Source: Paenibacillus_V sp046244365 (GTDB lineage Bacteria; Bacillota; Bacilli; Paenibacillales; NBRC-103111). Taken from it: a stretch of DNA of 64,000 nt. Numbering within the stretch: position 1 is the stretch's first letter; each line of letters begins with the position of its first letter. The translations under genes and the position numbers were made by a program. Below the pieces are notes generated by a model, which did no database searches, was not told the DNA's origin, and saw nothing but the letters and a program-made list of their open reading frames with translations. Positions 9,008 through 16,708 of the stretch are shown here, one piece after another. The stretch is from positions 2,852,001 to 2,916,000 of the forward strand of contig NZ_CP176395.1 in NCBI RefSeq assembly GCF_046244365.1, read 5' to 3'.

Positions 9008-9051
9008 CGTTTTGGCTCTTTTGAGAGAAGCGGGTAGAGGGCCGGCGTGTC

Positions 9052-10443
9052 CTATTTCGCGGAATCGCGGAGTTCATCGATTTGATTCAGCAGCGACGCT
9101 TCGTCGATAATACCGGACCAGTACCGTTTCAGCAGATTGCGCAAGGTTAGCTGGGCGGCTGCCGTAAAATTCAAGTCTCGCTGCAGACGAAATGTCGGAA
9201 ACAGCTCGCGGAACATCGCCTCGTGCTGCGGCCTGTTCAAGGGGGCGGCATCCCGGGAAGGCGGCCCTTCCGCAATCGACTTGGTGACGGGCAAGCTGGT
9301 CGTATGGTCGCGGATCAGCTGCTGCGCCCGGCGGGAAGCGAAATAGGCGACGAGCAGCTTGGCGGCATCCTTATTTTTCGCTTGACGGCTGATCGCCATG
9401 CCGATGATGATTTGCAACGTAGCCGAGCGGTCCAGAAACGGCAGCGGCGAAATGTCGTATTCGATATCGACGTGCTTGAACTCGTTCATGCTGAAATAAC
9501 TCGACATGATCATCGAGACATTCCCTTGTAAAAAGAACTGATTGACGTCGTCGCTGCTTTCCGTAATATAGCCCGGAATGACGTGAGGATCGGAAATGAT
9601 AGCCTGCACGAGCCGAAGGCCGTTCATCCAATCGGCCGCCTCGGAGGCCGGCGCATGGGAGCCGCTCTGCAGCAGGAAAATCGGCCAGCGGTTCTCCGAC
9701 ATCAAATAGAAGTAGAAGCCGAATCTTTCGCCGGGCTTGGCGATCGTTTTCGCCGTCCGAAGAAGCTCGCTCCACGACCAGCTGCTGTCAGGCTCCGGCA
9801 ATCCCGCTTCCCGGAAATGCGCTTTGTTGTAGCACAGGACGATCGGCGAAAAACTGACCGGCTGCATGTACATCGTTCCGTCGAACGTTACCGGAGACGT
9901 GACGAACGAATAGGCTTCGGCGGATGCATCGAGCGGCTCCAGGCAGCCGAGCGCGTCCTGCTCGTACATTTCCTGCAAATTAGCCGAGTTAAGGGTCGTA
10001 ACGTCGATCAGGCCGGCTTCCAAATAGGAGGCGGCCATCTTCACGAAGCTTTGCGGAGCTGCAGAAAACTCGATCGCGTAATTGACGGTTTTGACCTCTA
10101 TCCACGGGTGCAGCTCTTCGAAATCGGCAATGAGCCGGGTAAGCTCAAGGTCGCGTTCGATGGAGGAAGCGCAACCGAGCGTGACCACGGTTCTCTGCTG
10201 CCGTACCTGCTCGGCGACACGGTTGCCGACGCGGTTGATTTTGACGATTGCGCCTTCTTCGACAAGCGTTTCGAGGCCTTTACGGACGGATTTGTTGCTT
10301 AATTGGAATTGAGTCGCCAGAGTGCTTTCGGAAGGCAGGAAGCTGCCCGCCGGATAGCGTCCGCTCGCCATATCGTGCCTTAGCTGGCGGACCATTTCGT
10401 CCAAACGGTCTTGAAACGTTTTGCGGCTTGCTTTATTTTTCAT
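9052..10443 (-). CDS. GntR winged-helix regulator fused to an ABC solute-binding-protein domain, 463 aa
   Basis: Residues about 10-80 form a GntR-type winged helix ('MASGRYPAGSFLPSESTLATQFQLSN' region, then 'VRKGLETLVEEGAIVKI'). Residues about 85-455 look like a family 1 extracellular solute-binding protein: 'FEELHPWIEV', a 'GTMYMQPVSFSPIVLCYNK' region, and 'FFLQGNVSMIMSSYF' are typical of sugar-binding lipoproteins. There is no signal peptide or lipobox, so the sugar-binding fold acts in the cytoplasm as the effector domain of a repressor. Start 10443 has AAGGAGC upstream. It is divergent from a dehydrogenase gene with repeated TACATCA sites between them, so autoregulation and control of that gene are likely. 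The architecture is uncommon compared with LacI or HutC effector domains. Confidence 0.88.
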   Translation of the reverse strand: MKNKASRKTFQDRLDEMVRQLRHDMASGRYPAGSFLPSESTLATQFQLSNKSVRKGLETLVEEGAIVKINRVGNRVAEQVRQQRTVVTLGCASSIERDLELTRLIADFEELHPWIEVKTVNYAIEFSAAPQSFVKMAASYLEAGLIDVTTLNSANLQEMYEQDALGCLEPLDASAEAYSFVTSPVTFDGTMYMQPVSFSPIVLCYNKAHFREAGLPEPDSSWSWSELLRTAKTIAKPGERFGFYFYLMSENRWPIFLLQSGSHAPASEAADWMNGLRLVQAIISDPHVIPGYITESSDDVNQFFLQGNVSMIMSSYFSMNEFKHVDIEYDISPLPFLDRSATLQIIIGMAISRQAKNKDAAKLLVAYFASRRAQQLIRDHTTSLPVTKSIAEGPPSRDAAPLNRPQHEAMFRELFPTFRLQRDLNFTAAAQLTLRNLLKRYWSGIIDEASLLNQIDELRDSAK

Positions 10444-10457
10444 TCGGAAGCTCCTTA

Positions 10458-10643
10458 TGCATCAATCGTACATCAGCAATGATCTGCTAGTGCTAGTATA
10501 ACCGCTTTTTCGTTTCAGGGAAACGATGCGATCGGCGAAAAAGAGGTTGACAGGTTCAGAATATCCACTTTATGATGTAGATAGGAATTAAATATACATC
10601 AGAAAAAAGATTTGGAAATCGAATCAAGTGAGCTTGTACATCA
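10458..10643. promoter_or_regulatory. Divergent control region: promoter plus TACATCA operator repeats
   Basis: TACATCA occurs at 10469-10475, 10595-10601 and 10637-10643, its complement TGATGTA at 10573-10579, and a near match TGCATCA at 10458-10464. The 10573/10595 pair is an inverted repeat 22 bp apart, about two helical turns; the next copy is 42 bp further, about four turns. A promoter facing the dehydrogenase is TTGACA (10547-10552), 18 bp, TATGAT (10571-10576), so its -10 box is inside one operator arm. These are probable binding sites for the adjacent GntR-SBP protein. Confidence 0.65.
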
Positions 10644-10669
10644 ATTTATAAATTAGGGGATGGAATACT

Positions 10670-11659
10670 ATGCGAGCGGCTAAAAGCGTTCACGGCAAGC
10701 TTACGATCGTCGATATACCGGTTCCGGAGGTAACGGATCATTCCGTGCTGGTCAAAACGGACTATTCGGCATTGAGCACGGGTACCGAACTGATGGTGCT
10801 GGGCATGGAGAACGTGGAAACGTTTTTGGGTTACAGCGGTACGGGGATCGTGCAAGCCGTTGGCAAGGACGTTACGCACGTTCAGGTCGGCCAGCGCGTT
10901 GTCTGCTACGGCGTGCCGACGCACGGCGAATATTTTCTGGCGTATAAGCATCATGTCGCTCCGGTTCCGGCGCATGTCGACCCGCAGGAAGCCGCGTTTG
11001 CCGGGATTGCGACAATTTGCATTCAGGCGCTGCGGCAGGCCGATCTTCGCTTCGGCGAGACGGTCGTCGTATTGGGTCTCGGCATTCTTGGACAGTTGAT
11101 CGCTCAAATCGCCCGCGCTGCGGCATATCGCGTCATTGCGGTTGACCATATGGAAGAGCGCTGCATGCTGCTGGAGTCCACCGGACTGGTGGAGGCATGC
11201 CGTTCAAATGACGAAGTGAAGGAACGTCTGGAAGAGCTGACCGGCGGCAAGGGCGCCGATGCCGTTCTTATATGCGCCAGCTCGAAAACGCATAAGCTTG
11301 TCGACCAAGGGATCGAATGGATTCGCGACAAAGGGAAGGTCGTTATCGTAGGGATTACAAATACGGAATTCGACCGCAATGCTCTGTTTGCCAAGGAAGC
11401 GCAAATCACGGTTTCCCGTGCGGGCGGGGCGGGCCGATACGATCAGGATTACGAGAAGGAAGGCAAGGATTACCCGTACGGTTATGTGCGCTGGACGATG
11501 GGGCGGAATTTGGAGGAGTTCGCCCGGCTGCTGGCCGACGGTCGACTTTCGATCAAGCCGCTGATAACCGGGATCTATACGCTGGACTCAATGGATACGG
11601 CTTACCGGCTGGCTAAGGAATCCCCTAGTCAAACGATGGGGATGCTCGTTAGCTACTAG
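10670..11659 (+). CDS. Zinc-type alcohol dehydrogenase-like (MDR family) oxidoreductase, 329 aa
   Basis: Medium-chain dehydrogenase fold: an N-terminal GroES-like domain ('SALSTGTELMVLG', 'GYSGTGIVQAVG', 'VGQRVVCYG') and a Rossmann domain ('VVLGLGILGQLIAQIA', about residues 124-140). The region expected to hold zinc ligands lacks the usual Cys-rich lobe, so it belongs to the threonine-dehydrogenase/sorbitol-like group with few zinc ligands and may not bind structural zinc. It probably oxidises a sugar or polyol with NAD(P). The start has AGGGGATGG upstream. It is monocistronic with a strong terminator and an operator-covered promoter shared with the GntR-SBP regulator. Confidence 0.87.
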   Translation: MRAAKSVHGKLTIVDIPVPEVTDHSVLVKTDYSALSTGTELMVLGMENVETFLGYSGTGIVQAVGKDVTHVQVGQRVVCYGVPTHGEYFLAYKHHVAPVPAHVDPQEAAFAGIATICIQALRQADLRFGETVVVLGLGILGQLIAQIARAAAYRVIAVDHMEERCMLLESTGLVEACRSNDEVKERLEELTGGKGADAVLICASSKTHKLVDQGIEWIRDKGKVVIVGITNTEFDRNALFAKEAQITVSRAGGAGRYDQDYEKEGKDYPYGYVRWTMGRNLEEFARLLADGRLSIKPLITGIYTLDSMDTAYRLAKESPSQTMGMLVSY

Positions 11660-11752
11660 AAACAGCCAAATCGGAACGTATGGCGGCAGTCATGCGAAAT
11701 GATGACCGGCGGTTTCATTTCCTAGCATGAGTTTCAACAAATAATAGATGTC

Positions 11753-11790
11753 TAGCGCAAGGCTCTTTAAGAGTCTTGCGCTATTTATTT
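11753..11790 (+). terminator. Terminator downstream of the MDR dehydrogenase
   Basis: Stem TAGCGCAAG/CTTGCGCTA extended by GCTC/GAGT, followed by TTTATTT. Confidence 0.85.
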
Positions 11791-11942
11791 GTTCCGAGGG
11801 TAAAGTCAAAGTCTTTTTGTAACAGCAAATGGGTTATTTTGACGGGGACTCCCGCTGTTCCTCCGGCTGAAGTATAATGTCAATCAGAGAAGCGCCGTCA
11901 AGAGGCTCGACTGACGGTTGCGGTCATCGAAGGGAGGCAAAC

Positions 11943-12803
11943 ATGCAGACGAAACAAGGGTTACCGCCAAAGGGCCATGAGGTACAGAGGCCTGCTGCGG
12001 AGCGGAAAGGGAGGCTGTATGAGCTCAGCGCCGCATTCCGGCAGCTCTGGCATTTCGGCTATCAGCAGGCGATGAGCTGCATATTTCCCGTCGCCATTTT
12101 CGGCACGCTGGCCGTTTCCAAATGGATCGAAATTCCGTTTATCCACCGGTACGATCTCATATTGCTTGTGCTGCTTGCGGTTCAGCTTATGATGTACCTG
12201 AGCGGACTGGAGACGATCGACGAAATTAAGGTCATCTGCGTTTTTCATATCATCGGACTGGCGCTAGAACTGTATAAGGTACAAATGGGTTCCTGGGCTT
12301 ACCCGGAGCCCGGAATCAGCAAATGGTTCGGCGTTCCGCTGTACAGCGGCTTCATGTACGCAAGCGTGGCCAGCTATATGTGCCAAGTATGGCGGCGGCT
12401 GAAGATGGACATGACCGGCTGGCCGGGCATGGCGCTGGCCGCCTCGCTCGGAGCGGCGATATACTTGAATTTTTTCACCCATCATTTCCTGCCGGATTTT
12501 CGCTGGTGGCTCACGGCGCTCGTCTTCGTCGTCTTCTGGAGGACGAGAATTTACTATACGGTACGTGCCAAAACGTACCGGATGCCGCTGTCCGCGGCTT
12601 TCCTGCTTGTCGGTTTCTTCATCTGGCTTGCGGAGAACATTGCGACTTTTTTCGGCGCGTGGAAGTACCCGGACCAGCATGAAGCCTGGCGTCTCGTCGG
12701 CTTCGGCAAAATCAGCTCTTGGTTTCTGCTCGTCATAATCAGCGTCATTATCGTGGCGCAGCTCAAGCATGTGAAGGCTGGAAGGACGAAGGGGAGCGGA
12801 TGA
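11943..12803 (+). CDS. DUF817 family integral membrane protein, 286 aa
   Basis: The sequence has about eight hydrophobic helices and the conserved aromatic patches of DUF817 proteins ('LWHFGYQQAMSCIFP', 'LELYKVQMGSWAYPEPG', 'FTHHFLPDFRWW', 'ENIATFFGAWKYPDQ'). The acidic and aromatic residues cluster at helix ends. No function is established for the family. Start 11943 follows GGGAGGC at the right distance; an upstream ATG at 11877 lacks a site and would add a hydrophilic tail. It stands alone, with a long non-coding stretch after it. Confidence 0.85.
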   Translation: MQTKQGLPPKGHEVQRPAAERKGRLYELSAAFRQLWHFGYQQAMSCIFPVAIFGTLAVSKWIEIPFIHRYDLILLVLLAVQLMMYLSGLETIDEIKVICVFHIIGLALELYKVQMGSWAYPEPGISKWFGVPLYSGFMYASVASYMCQVWRRLKMDMTGWPGMALAASLGAAIYLNFFTHHFLPDFRWWLTALVFVVFWRTRIYYTVRAKTYRMPLSAAFLLVGFFIWLAENIATFFGAWKYPDQHEAWRLVGFGKISSWFLLVIISVIIVAQLKHVKAGRTKGSG

Positions 12804-13129
12804 GCGGGGAAAATGAATAAGGAAGAGAAGCATCCCTCATCCATTGGGATCTAGGTGATTTCCGTTACTTGCGATTAGGTGGGAGGCAGTACCTTAAACT
12901 GCCTTTCGGCACTTTCTCTTAGTTAGGCAGGTTTTCTTGGAATGAAATGGGCTTGAACGAGTATGATCGGAGCATTGGGAAAAATAGTTGTGCGAGTAAG
13001 CGACGGGTATTGGAAGACATCTGTCGATAGGCGGAACGAACGGCGACAACGCAAAAAGCGTGTGTTGTTTACGTAGTGAGGGGATCCTCCAACGAAACTA
13101 ACACATGCAAATCAATCGCCAAACAAAAA
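12804..13129. other. Non-coding stretch after the DUF817 gene
   Basis: No convincing gene is visible. AGGCAG...CTGCCT near 12885-12904 forms a short hairpin followed by only three T residues, so it is at best a weak terminator. It leads into the dyad array. Confidence 0.4.
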
Positions 13130-13334
13130 AGTGAACCCAAGTTCAGTAATAATGAACCAAACTTCATTAAAATGCGCTAAAGACGGCCTTCAGAGCCATA
13201 TAGTGAAGCTAACCTCACTAATAGTGAACCTGGCGGAAAAATAGCGACATCCGGTTCACTATCCGTCCGATTTCGTACTATTTGACTGAAAATAGTGAAT
13301 CTGGGTTCATTATTAGTGAATCAAAGTTCACTAT
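13130..13334. repeat. Array of AGTGAAC...GTTCACT dyads (about three 43-bp units)
   Basis: Short palindromes of the form (T)AGTGAA-N5-6-TTCACTA occur at 13130-13147, 13151-13168, 13201-13220, 13292-13313 and 13314-13334. Another pair (13221-13230 with 13253-13262, a perfect 10-bp stem) is separated by 22 bases. They come in pairs 20-22 bp apart; the pair at 13292-13334 aligns with that at 13130-13168 over about 43 bp. The array is entirely intergenic. It resembles a palindromic repeat family or a cluster of protein binding sites; not CRISPR, since the units are themselves palindromic and nearly abut. Confidence 0.75.
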
Positions 13335-13436
13335 GCAACAATACTCGGACCAAATTATAGTCCCAAGGTATAACCTTGCGTTCATCCACGTGCATGCCGC
13401 CAATCGGCTAACATGACAAGGTCATACAAAAAAAGG

Positions 13437-13483
13437 AAAAAGCAGTCAAAACCGCTTGTAAAGCGAGATTGACTGCTTTTTTT
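13437..13483. terminator. Terminator for the CMD gene, bidirectional shape
   Basis: AAAAAGCAGTCAA pairs with TTGACTGCTTTTT around an inner CGCTT/AAGCG hairpin, with A and T runs on either side. Confidence 0.85.
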
Positions 13484-13496
13484 GAACCTCTTGGCC

Positions 13497-13904
13497 TTAT
13501 TCCGCAGCAGGATTAGCCGATTCGCCGGTGCCGTACGCGATGCCGCGCTCCGCGAATACCGCCCGCACGATCGCCATCGCGTTCATCACGCGCGGGAAGC
13601 CGATATACGGGATGCAGTGCAGCACGACTTCGACGATTTCCTCCGGCGACAGCCCGGCATTCAGCGCCGATCCGATATGGACGGACAGCTCTTTCTCGCA
13701 GTCTCCTTGGGTGATGAGCGCGGTGATTGTCACGATCATCCGTTTGGACAAGTCGAGCCCCGGGCGCGAATAGATGTCCCCGTAGGCGAATTCGACAATG
13801 AACCGGCACAAATCCGGCGAAAATTGATGATGCCGCTCAATCGTTTGGGCGCCCTTCGTACCGGTCACCTCGAGCAGCTTATCCCAGCCTTTTTCGAATT
13901 GCAT
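13497..13904 (-). CDS. Carboxymuconolactone decarboxylase (CMD) family protein, 135 aa
   Basis: A single-domain all-helical CMD fold: 'SPDLCRFIVEFAYGDIYSRPGLDLSKR' covers the family's N-terminal helices and 'HIGSALNAGLSPEEIVEVVLHCIPYIGFPR' the core motif. The histidine of the 'H(I/V)xxALNxG' motif is present. The CxxC pair of AhpD-type peroxidases is absent, so it is nearer to true gamma-carboxymuconolactone decarboxylases or to uncharacterised relatives. No aromatic degradation genes lie nearby, so the name gives fold, not reaction. AGGGGGAA precedes the start. The diguanylate cyclase gene is 56 bp upstream on the same strand and may share its transcript. Confidence 0.85.
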   Translation of the reverse strand: MQFEKGWDKLLEVTGTKGAQTIERHHQFSPDLCRFIVEFAYGDIYSRPGLDLSKRMIVTITALITQGDCEKELSVHIGSALNAGLSPEEIVEVVLHCIPYIGFPRVMNAMAIVRAVFAERGIAYGTGESANPAAE

Positions 13905-13960
13905 CGCGATTATTCCCCCTTCTGGGCAGCCCGCACGAAAGGTACGCCGCTAGCCGCGGA

Positions 13961-15124
13961 TTAACCGATCTGCATGGGGGCTTGCTTAACGTATTTGGCA
14001 ACCTTGTTTTTGCCGGTCGTTTTGGCTTTATACATGGCTTCGTCGGCTTGCTTCACGAGCGCGTCCGGCGTAACCCCGCGTTTAAGCTTGCTGTAGCCGA
14101 TACTGACGGTGACTCCTGCCTCCGCCTCGACGCGGCGGCGGATCGTTTCGGCAAGCTCGCCTACGTCGGTATCCGTATCCGTGACGAGCACGACCATTTC
14201 TTCGCCGCCATACCGCCCGCAAACGCCGATTTCCGCGCACGCGTCCTTCACGATATGGGCCACCTGACGAAGCGCATCGTCGCCGCGCTGGTGCCCAAGC
14301 GTGTCGTTCAATTTTTTGAAATTGTCGATGTCGCTAAAAATGACCGAAACCGGCACGTTATGGTGTACATAATGCTGGACGTGATTCATAAAATAGCGGC
14401 GGTTGTAGAGCCCGGTTAGCGCATCCGTTATAGAGCTGGTGTAGATGGCTTGCAGAAGCTCGACGACCCGTTCGAACAAGAGAAGGAACAGCATGATGAA
14501 ATACGAAACGGTCAGAGCATCCTCGATGAGGGATAACAACGGGACTTGTCCGTCCAGGCCGTATTCATGAACGACGTGAACGCTGTGCGCGGCAAAAAAC
14601 AAGGCGAGTCCGAGCTGATATTTCGTCGTTTGTCCGATGCGCGGCGTTATGCGGGCATAAAAGTAAAACAGAACGAGAAACAAATAAAGCTCCAGCCAAA
14701 AATCCTGCAGCAGCCGAAGCTGCCCCGGGGTGCCCCCGAATCCGTCCGCCGCCGCAAAGTGGATCAGCGAAAGCACGACCCCGACGACCGTTAGGAGCGT
14801 GAAAACGAGCTGCTGCTTGGCGGCCGAGGAGTTGTAGAGGCGGTACACGCCCCAGTTCACATAGATGAACGACAGCGTTTTGAGCAGGCGAACGCCGTAT
14901 ATGGCCCAATCTTGGGCCGCCGATCCGGAAATCTCGGTTGTAATGATGAATGCATACTGGAGCATGAGCATGATCAAGGCGACGGTAAACGTCACGTATG
15001 ATTTTTTACGCCGGCTAAGATACAAGCGCAGCGACATCATAAACATGAGCAGCAGCATAATTAATATGAGTGAAGAGAAGAAAACCGGCCTCAGCGGGCC
15101 GTAAAACAACTGAAGTCCATCCAT
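13961..15124 (-). CDS. Membrane diguanylate cyclase (GGDEF domain), 387 aa
   Basis: Six or so hydrophobic helices fill residues 1-225; the GGDEF domain occupies about 230-375. The metal-binding 'SDIDNFKKLND' (about 264-274) and active site 'RYGGEEM' (GGEE at about 306-309) are intact, so it should make cyclic di-GMP from GTP. The RxxD inhibitory site expected just before the active site is absent (AEIG there), so product inhibition through the I-site is unlikely. Start 15124 is preferred: AGGAGG is six bases upstream, while an ATG six bases earlier would abut it. The membrane sensor resembles no named sensor domain I can identify. Confidence 0.92.
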   Translation of the reverse strand: MDGLQLFYGPLRPVFFSSLILIMLLLMFMMSLRLYLSRRKKSYVTFTVALIMLMLQYAFIITTEISGSAAQDWAIYGVRLLKTLSFIYVNWGVYRLYNSSAAKQQLVFTLLTVVGVVLSLIHFAAADGFGGTPGQLRLLQDFWLELYLFLVLFYFYARITPRIGQTTKYQLGLALFFAAHSVHVVHEYGLDGQVPLLSLIEDALTVSYFIMLFLLLFERVVELLQAIYTSSITDALTGLYNRRYFMNHVQHYVHHNVPVSVIFSDIDNFKKLNDTLGHQRGDDALRQVAHIVKDACAEIGVCGRYGGEEMVVLVTDTDTDVGELAETIRRRVEAEAGVTVSIGYSKLKRGVTPDALVKQADEAMYKAKTTGKNKVAKYVKQAPMQIG

Positions 15125-15350
15125 CCGCATCCTCCTACACGATCCCGCAAACGCATATGGCCGCCGCCGGGTTAAAATGAAACATGCTTCGCCTGCGGTC
15201 CTGCGGCTGTGCGACGACGAGCGCGGAGGAGAGCTGCGGTATTGCGCTTCGAGCCAATCCGCATTCTTCCAGGGACAACCAGTGCGAATCCATTATAGCA
15301 AATTTATCGGCTACGAGTTACAATAACATAAGAGCATGTGTTCTGTTAGC

Positions 15351-15382
15351 GCATAGAAAACGAAATTTTTCGCTTTCTATGC
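15351..15382. promoter_or_regulatory. 32-bp near-perfect palindrome upstream of the GT4 gene
   Basis: Two 15-base arms, GCATAGAAAACGAAA and TTTCGCTTTCTATGC, match at 14 of 15 positions around a two-base centre. No T-run follows, so it is not an ordinary terminator. It lies 120 bp before the glycosyltransferase start and could be an operator or an RNA hairpin in its leader. Confidence 0.5.
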
Positions 15383-15501
15383 TTCATGCCCGCTTAAACC
15401 GAGTCTTGCGAATAGATTTTAGCGGCATCCTAATCCGTGTGAACGATTATTTCAATAGGGAAAGAACGATCTGCAGCCAGTGGGAAGTTTGGGAGGAAGT
15501 C

Positions 15502-16638
15502 ATGAATATACTACAAGCGTTGTTTTTTCCGCCGGAGCAGCCGGGCGGCGTTTCTTCCATGATTCCGTATATTCAGGAGCGGTACACGAAGAAGGGCTGG
15601 GACATGGAGCTCTTTTCGCTGCCGAAGCGCGTGAGAAGCAAAGGAACCGAGGACGTCCGTTTCCAGACGTTCGATTGGATCAAATATGCCGGTAATCCGA
15701 TCGTGGACAAATATATCCAAACCTATAAAGACTACGTATGGTGGACGCGCATGCGGCTGAAAAAGAAATACGATCTCATCCATGCGCATCACCCGATTGC
15801 CGCTCTAGTGATGAAGCAGTTGTATCCGGATACGCCGCTCATTATGACGATTCACTCGAGCTACGAGCGCGAGCTTGTCCTTAACGGCAAAATCAAGGAA
15901 GGCGGACCCGAGCACGCATTCTTGACCTCCATCTATCGCGAGCTGGAGGAGAAGGTGAACCAGATCGTCACGGTATCCGTATCGTTCAAGCAGTATATCG
16001 GCGATTACGTGCAGGATCCGGACAAAATCGGCGTGATTCCGAACGGCTTCGACGAGAAGCGCTTCCGCCCGATTCCCCATGAAAACGCCGTGCCGCAGCT
16101 GATTTCCGTCTGCCGGCTCGTGCCGGCCAAAGGGCTCGATACGCTGCTGAAGGCTTGCGCCGAGCTGAAGGCCAAGGGCCATCCTTTTGTGCTGCATTTG
16201 ATCGGGGACGGTCCGTCCCGGCCGGAGCTGGAGCAGATGGCGGTCGATTTGAACATTTACGAAGAAACGATATTTTACGGTTATATGCTTCATCCGGAGG
16301 AGTTTATGCCTTTCTTCGATATTTTCGTGCTGCCTTCGCGGGCGGAAGCGTTCGGGTCGGTGTTCGCCGAAGCAGCGCTTTGCTTGCTTGCGCTAGTCGG
16401 GACGAATGTCGGCGGAATATCGGAGCAGATCGAGAACGGCCGGAACGGCCTGCTCGTGCCGCCGGAGGATCCGCATGCGCTGGCGCACGCACTGGAGAAA
16501 TTGATCGCGGACCCGTCCTACCGGTACGCCCTTGCGCGGTCGGCTTGGGAGAAGGCGAAGAAGACATACTCGCTGAACCGCGTCATCCAGCAAATGACCA
16601 AGATGTACGAAGTTTATAAAATAAAGCCTGCCGAGTAG
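15502..16638 (+). CDS. GT4 family glycosyltransferase, 378 aa
   Basis: GT-B fold: the N-terminal domain holds 'PPEQPGGVSSMIPYI' (acceptor side) and 'DLIHAHHPIAALVM'; the C-terminal domain begins at 'LISVCRLVPAKGLDTLL' (about residue 200). The nucleotide-sugar EX7E motif is 'EAFGSVFAE', followed by 'GTNVGGISEQIENGRNGLLVPPED'. It transfers a sugar from a nucleotide donor, with the retaining mechanism of GT4. Start 15502 follows GGGAGGAAG closely; upstream codons in frame look non-coding. No polysaccharide cluster surrounds it, so the acceptor is unknown; spore coat or cell-surface glycans are possible in this genus. Confidence 0.9.
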   Translation: MNILQALFFPPEQPGGVSSMIPYIQERYTKKGWDMELFSLPKRVRSKGTEDVRFQTFDWIKYAGNPIVDKYIQTYKDYVWWTRMRLKKKYDLIHAHHPIAALVMKQLYPDTPLIMTIHSSYERELVLNGKIKEGGPEHAFLTSIYRELEEKVNQIVTVSVSFKQYIGDYVQDPDKIGVIPNGFDEKRFRPIPHENAVPQLISVCRLVPAKGLDTLLKACAELKAKGHPFVLHLIGDGPSRPELEQMAVDLNIYEETIFYGYMLHPEEFMPFFDIFVLPSRAEAFGSVFAEAALCLLALVGTNVGGISEQIENGRNGLLVPPEDPHALAHALEKLIADPSYRYALARSAWEKAKKTYSLNRVIQQMTKMYEVYKIKPAE

Positions 16639-16708
16639 CCAAACTTGCATGAACGGCTGGCATCGGCTTGGCTGGAACATAGAAATGGAACGAGGAGGAA
16701 CCGGGCTT

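Noticed and set aside
13130..13334. CRISPR array
   Set aside because: The repeats are themselves short palindromes with variable small gaps and no unique spacers of regular length, and no cas genes are present.
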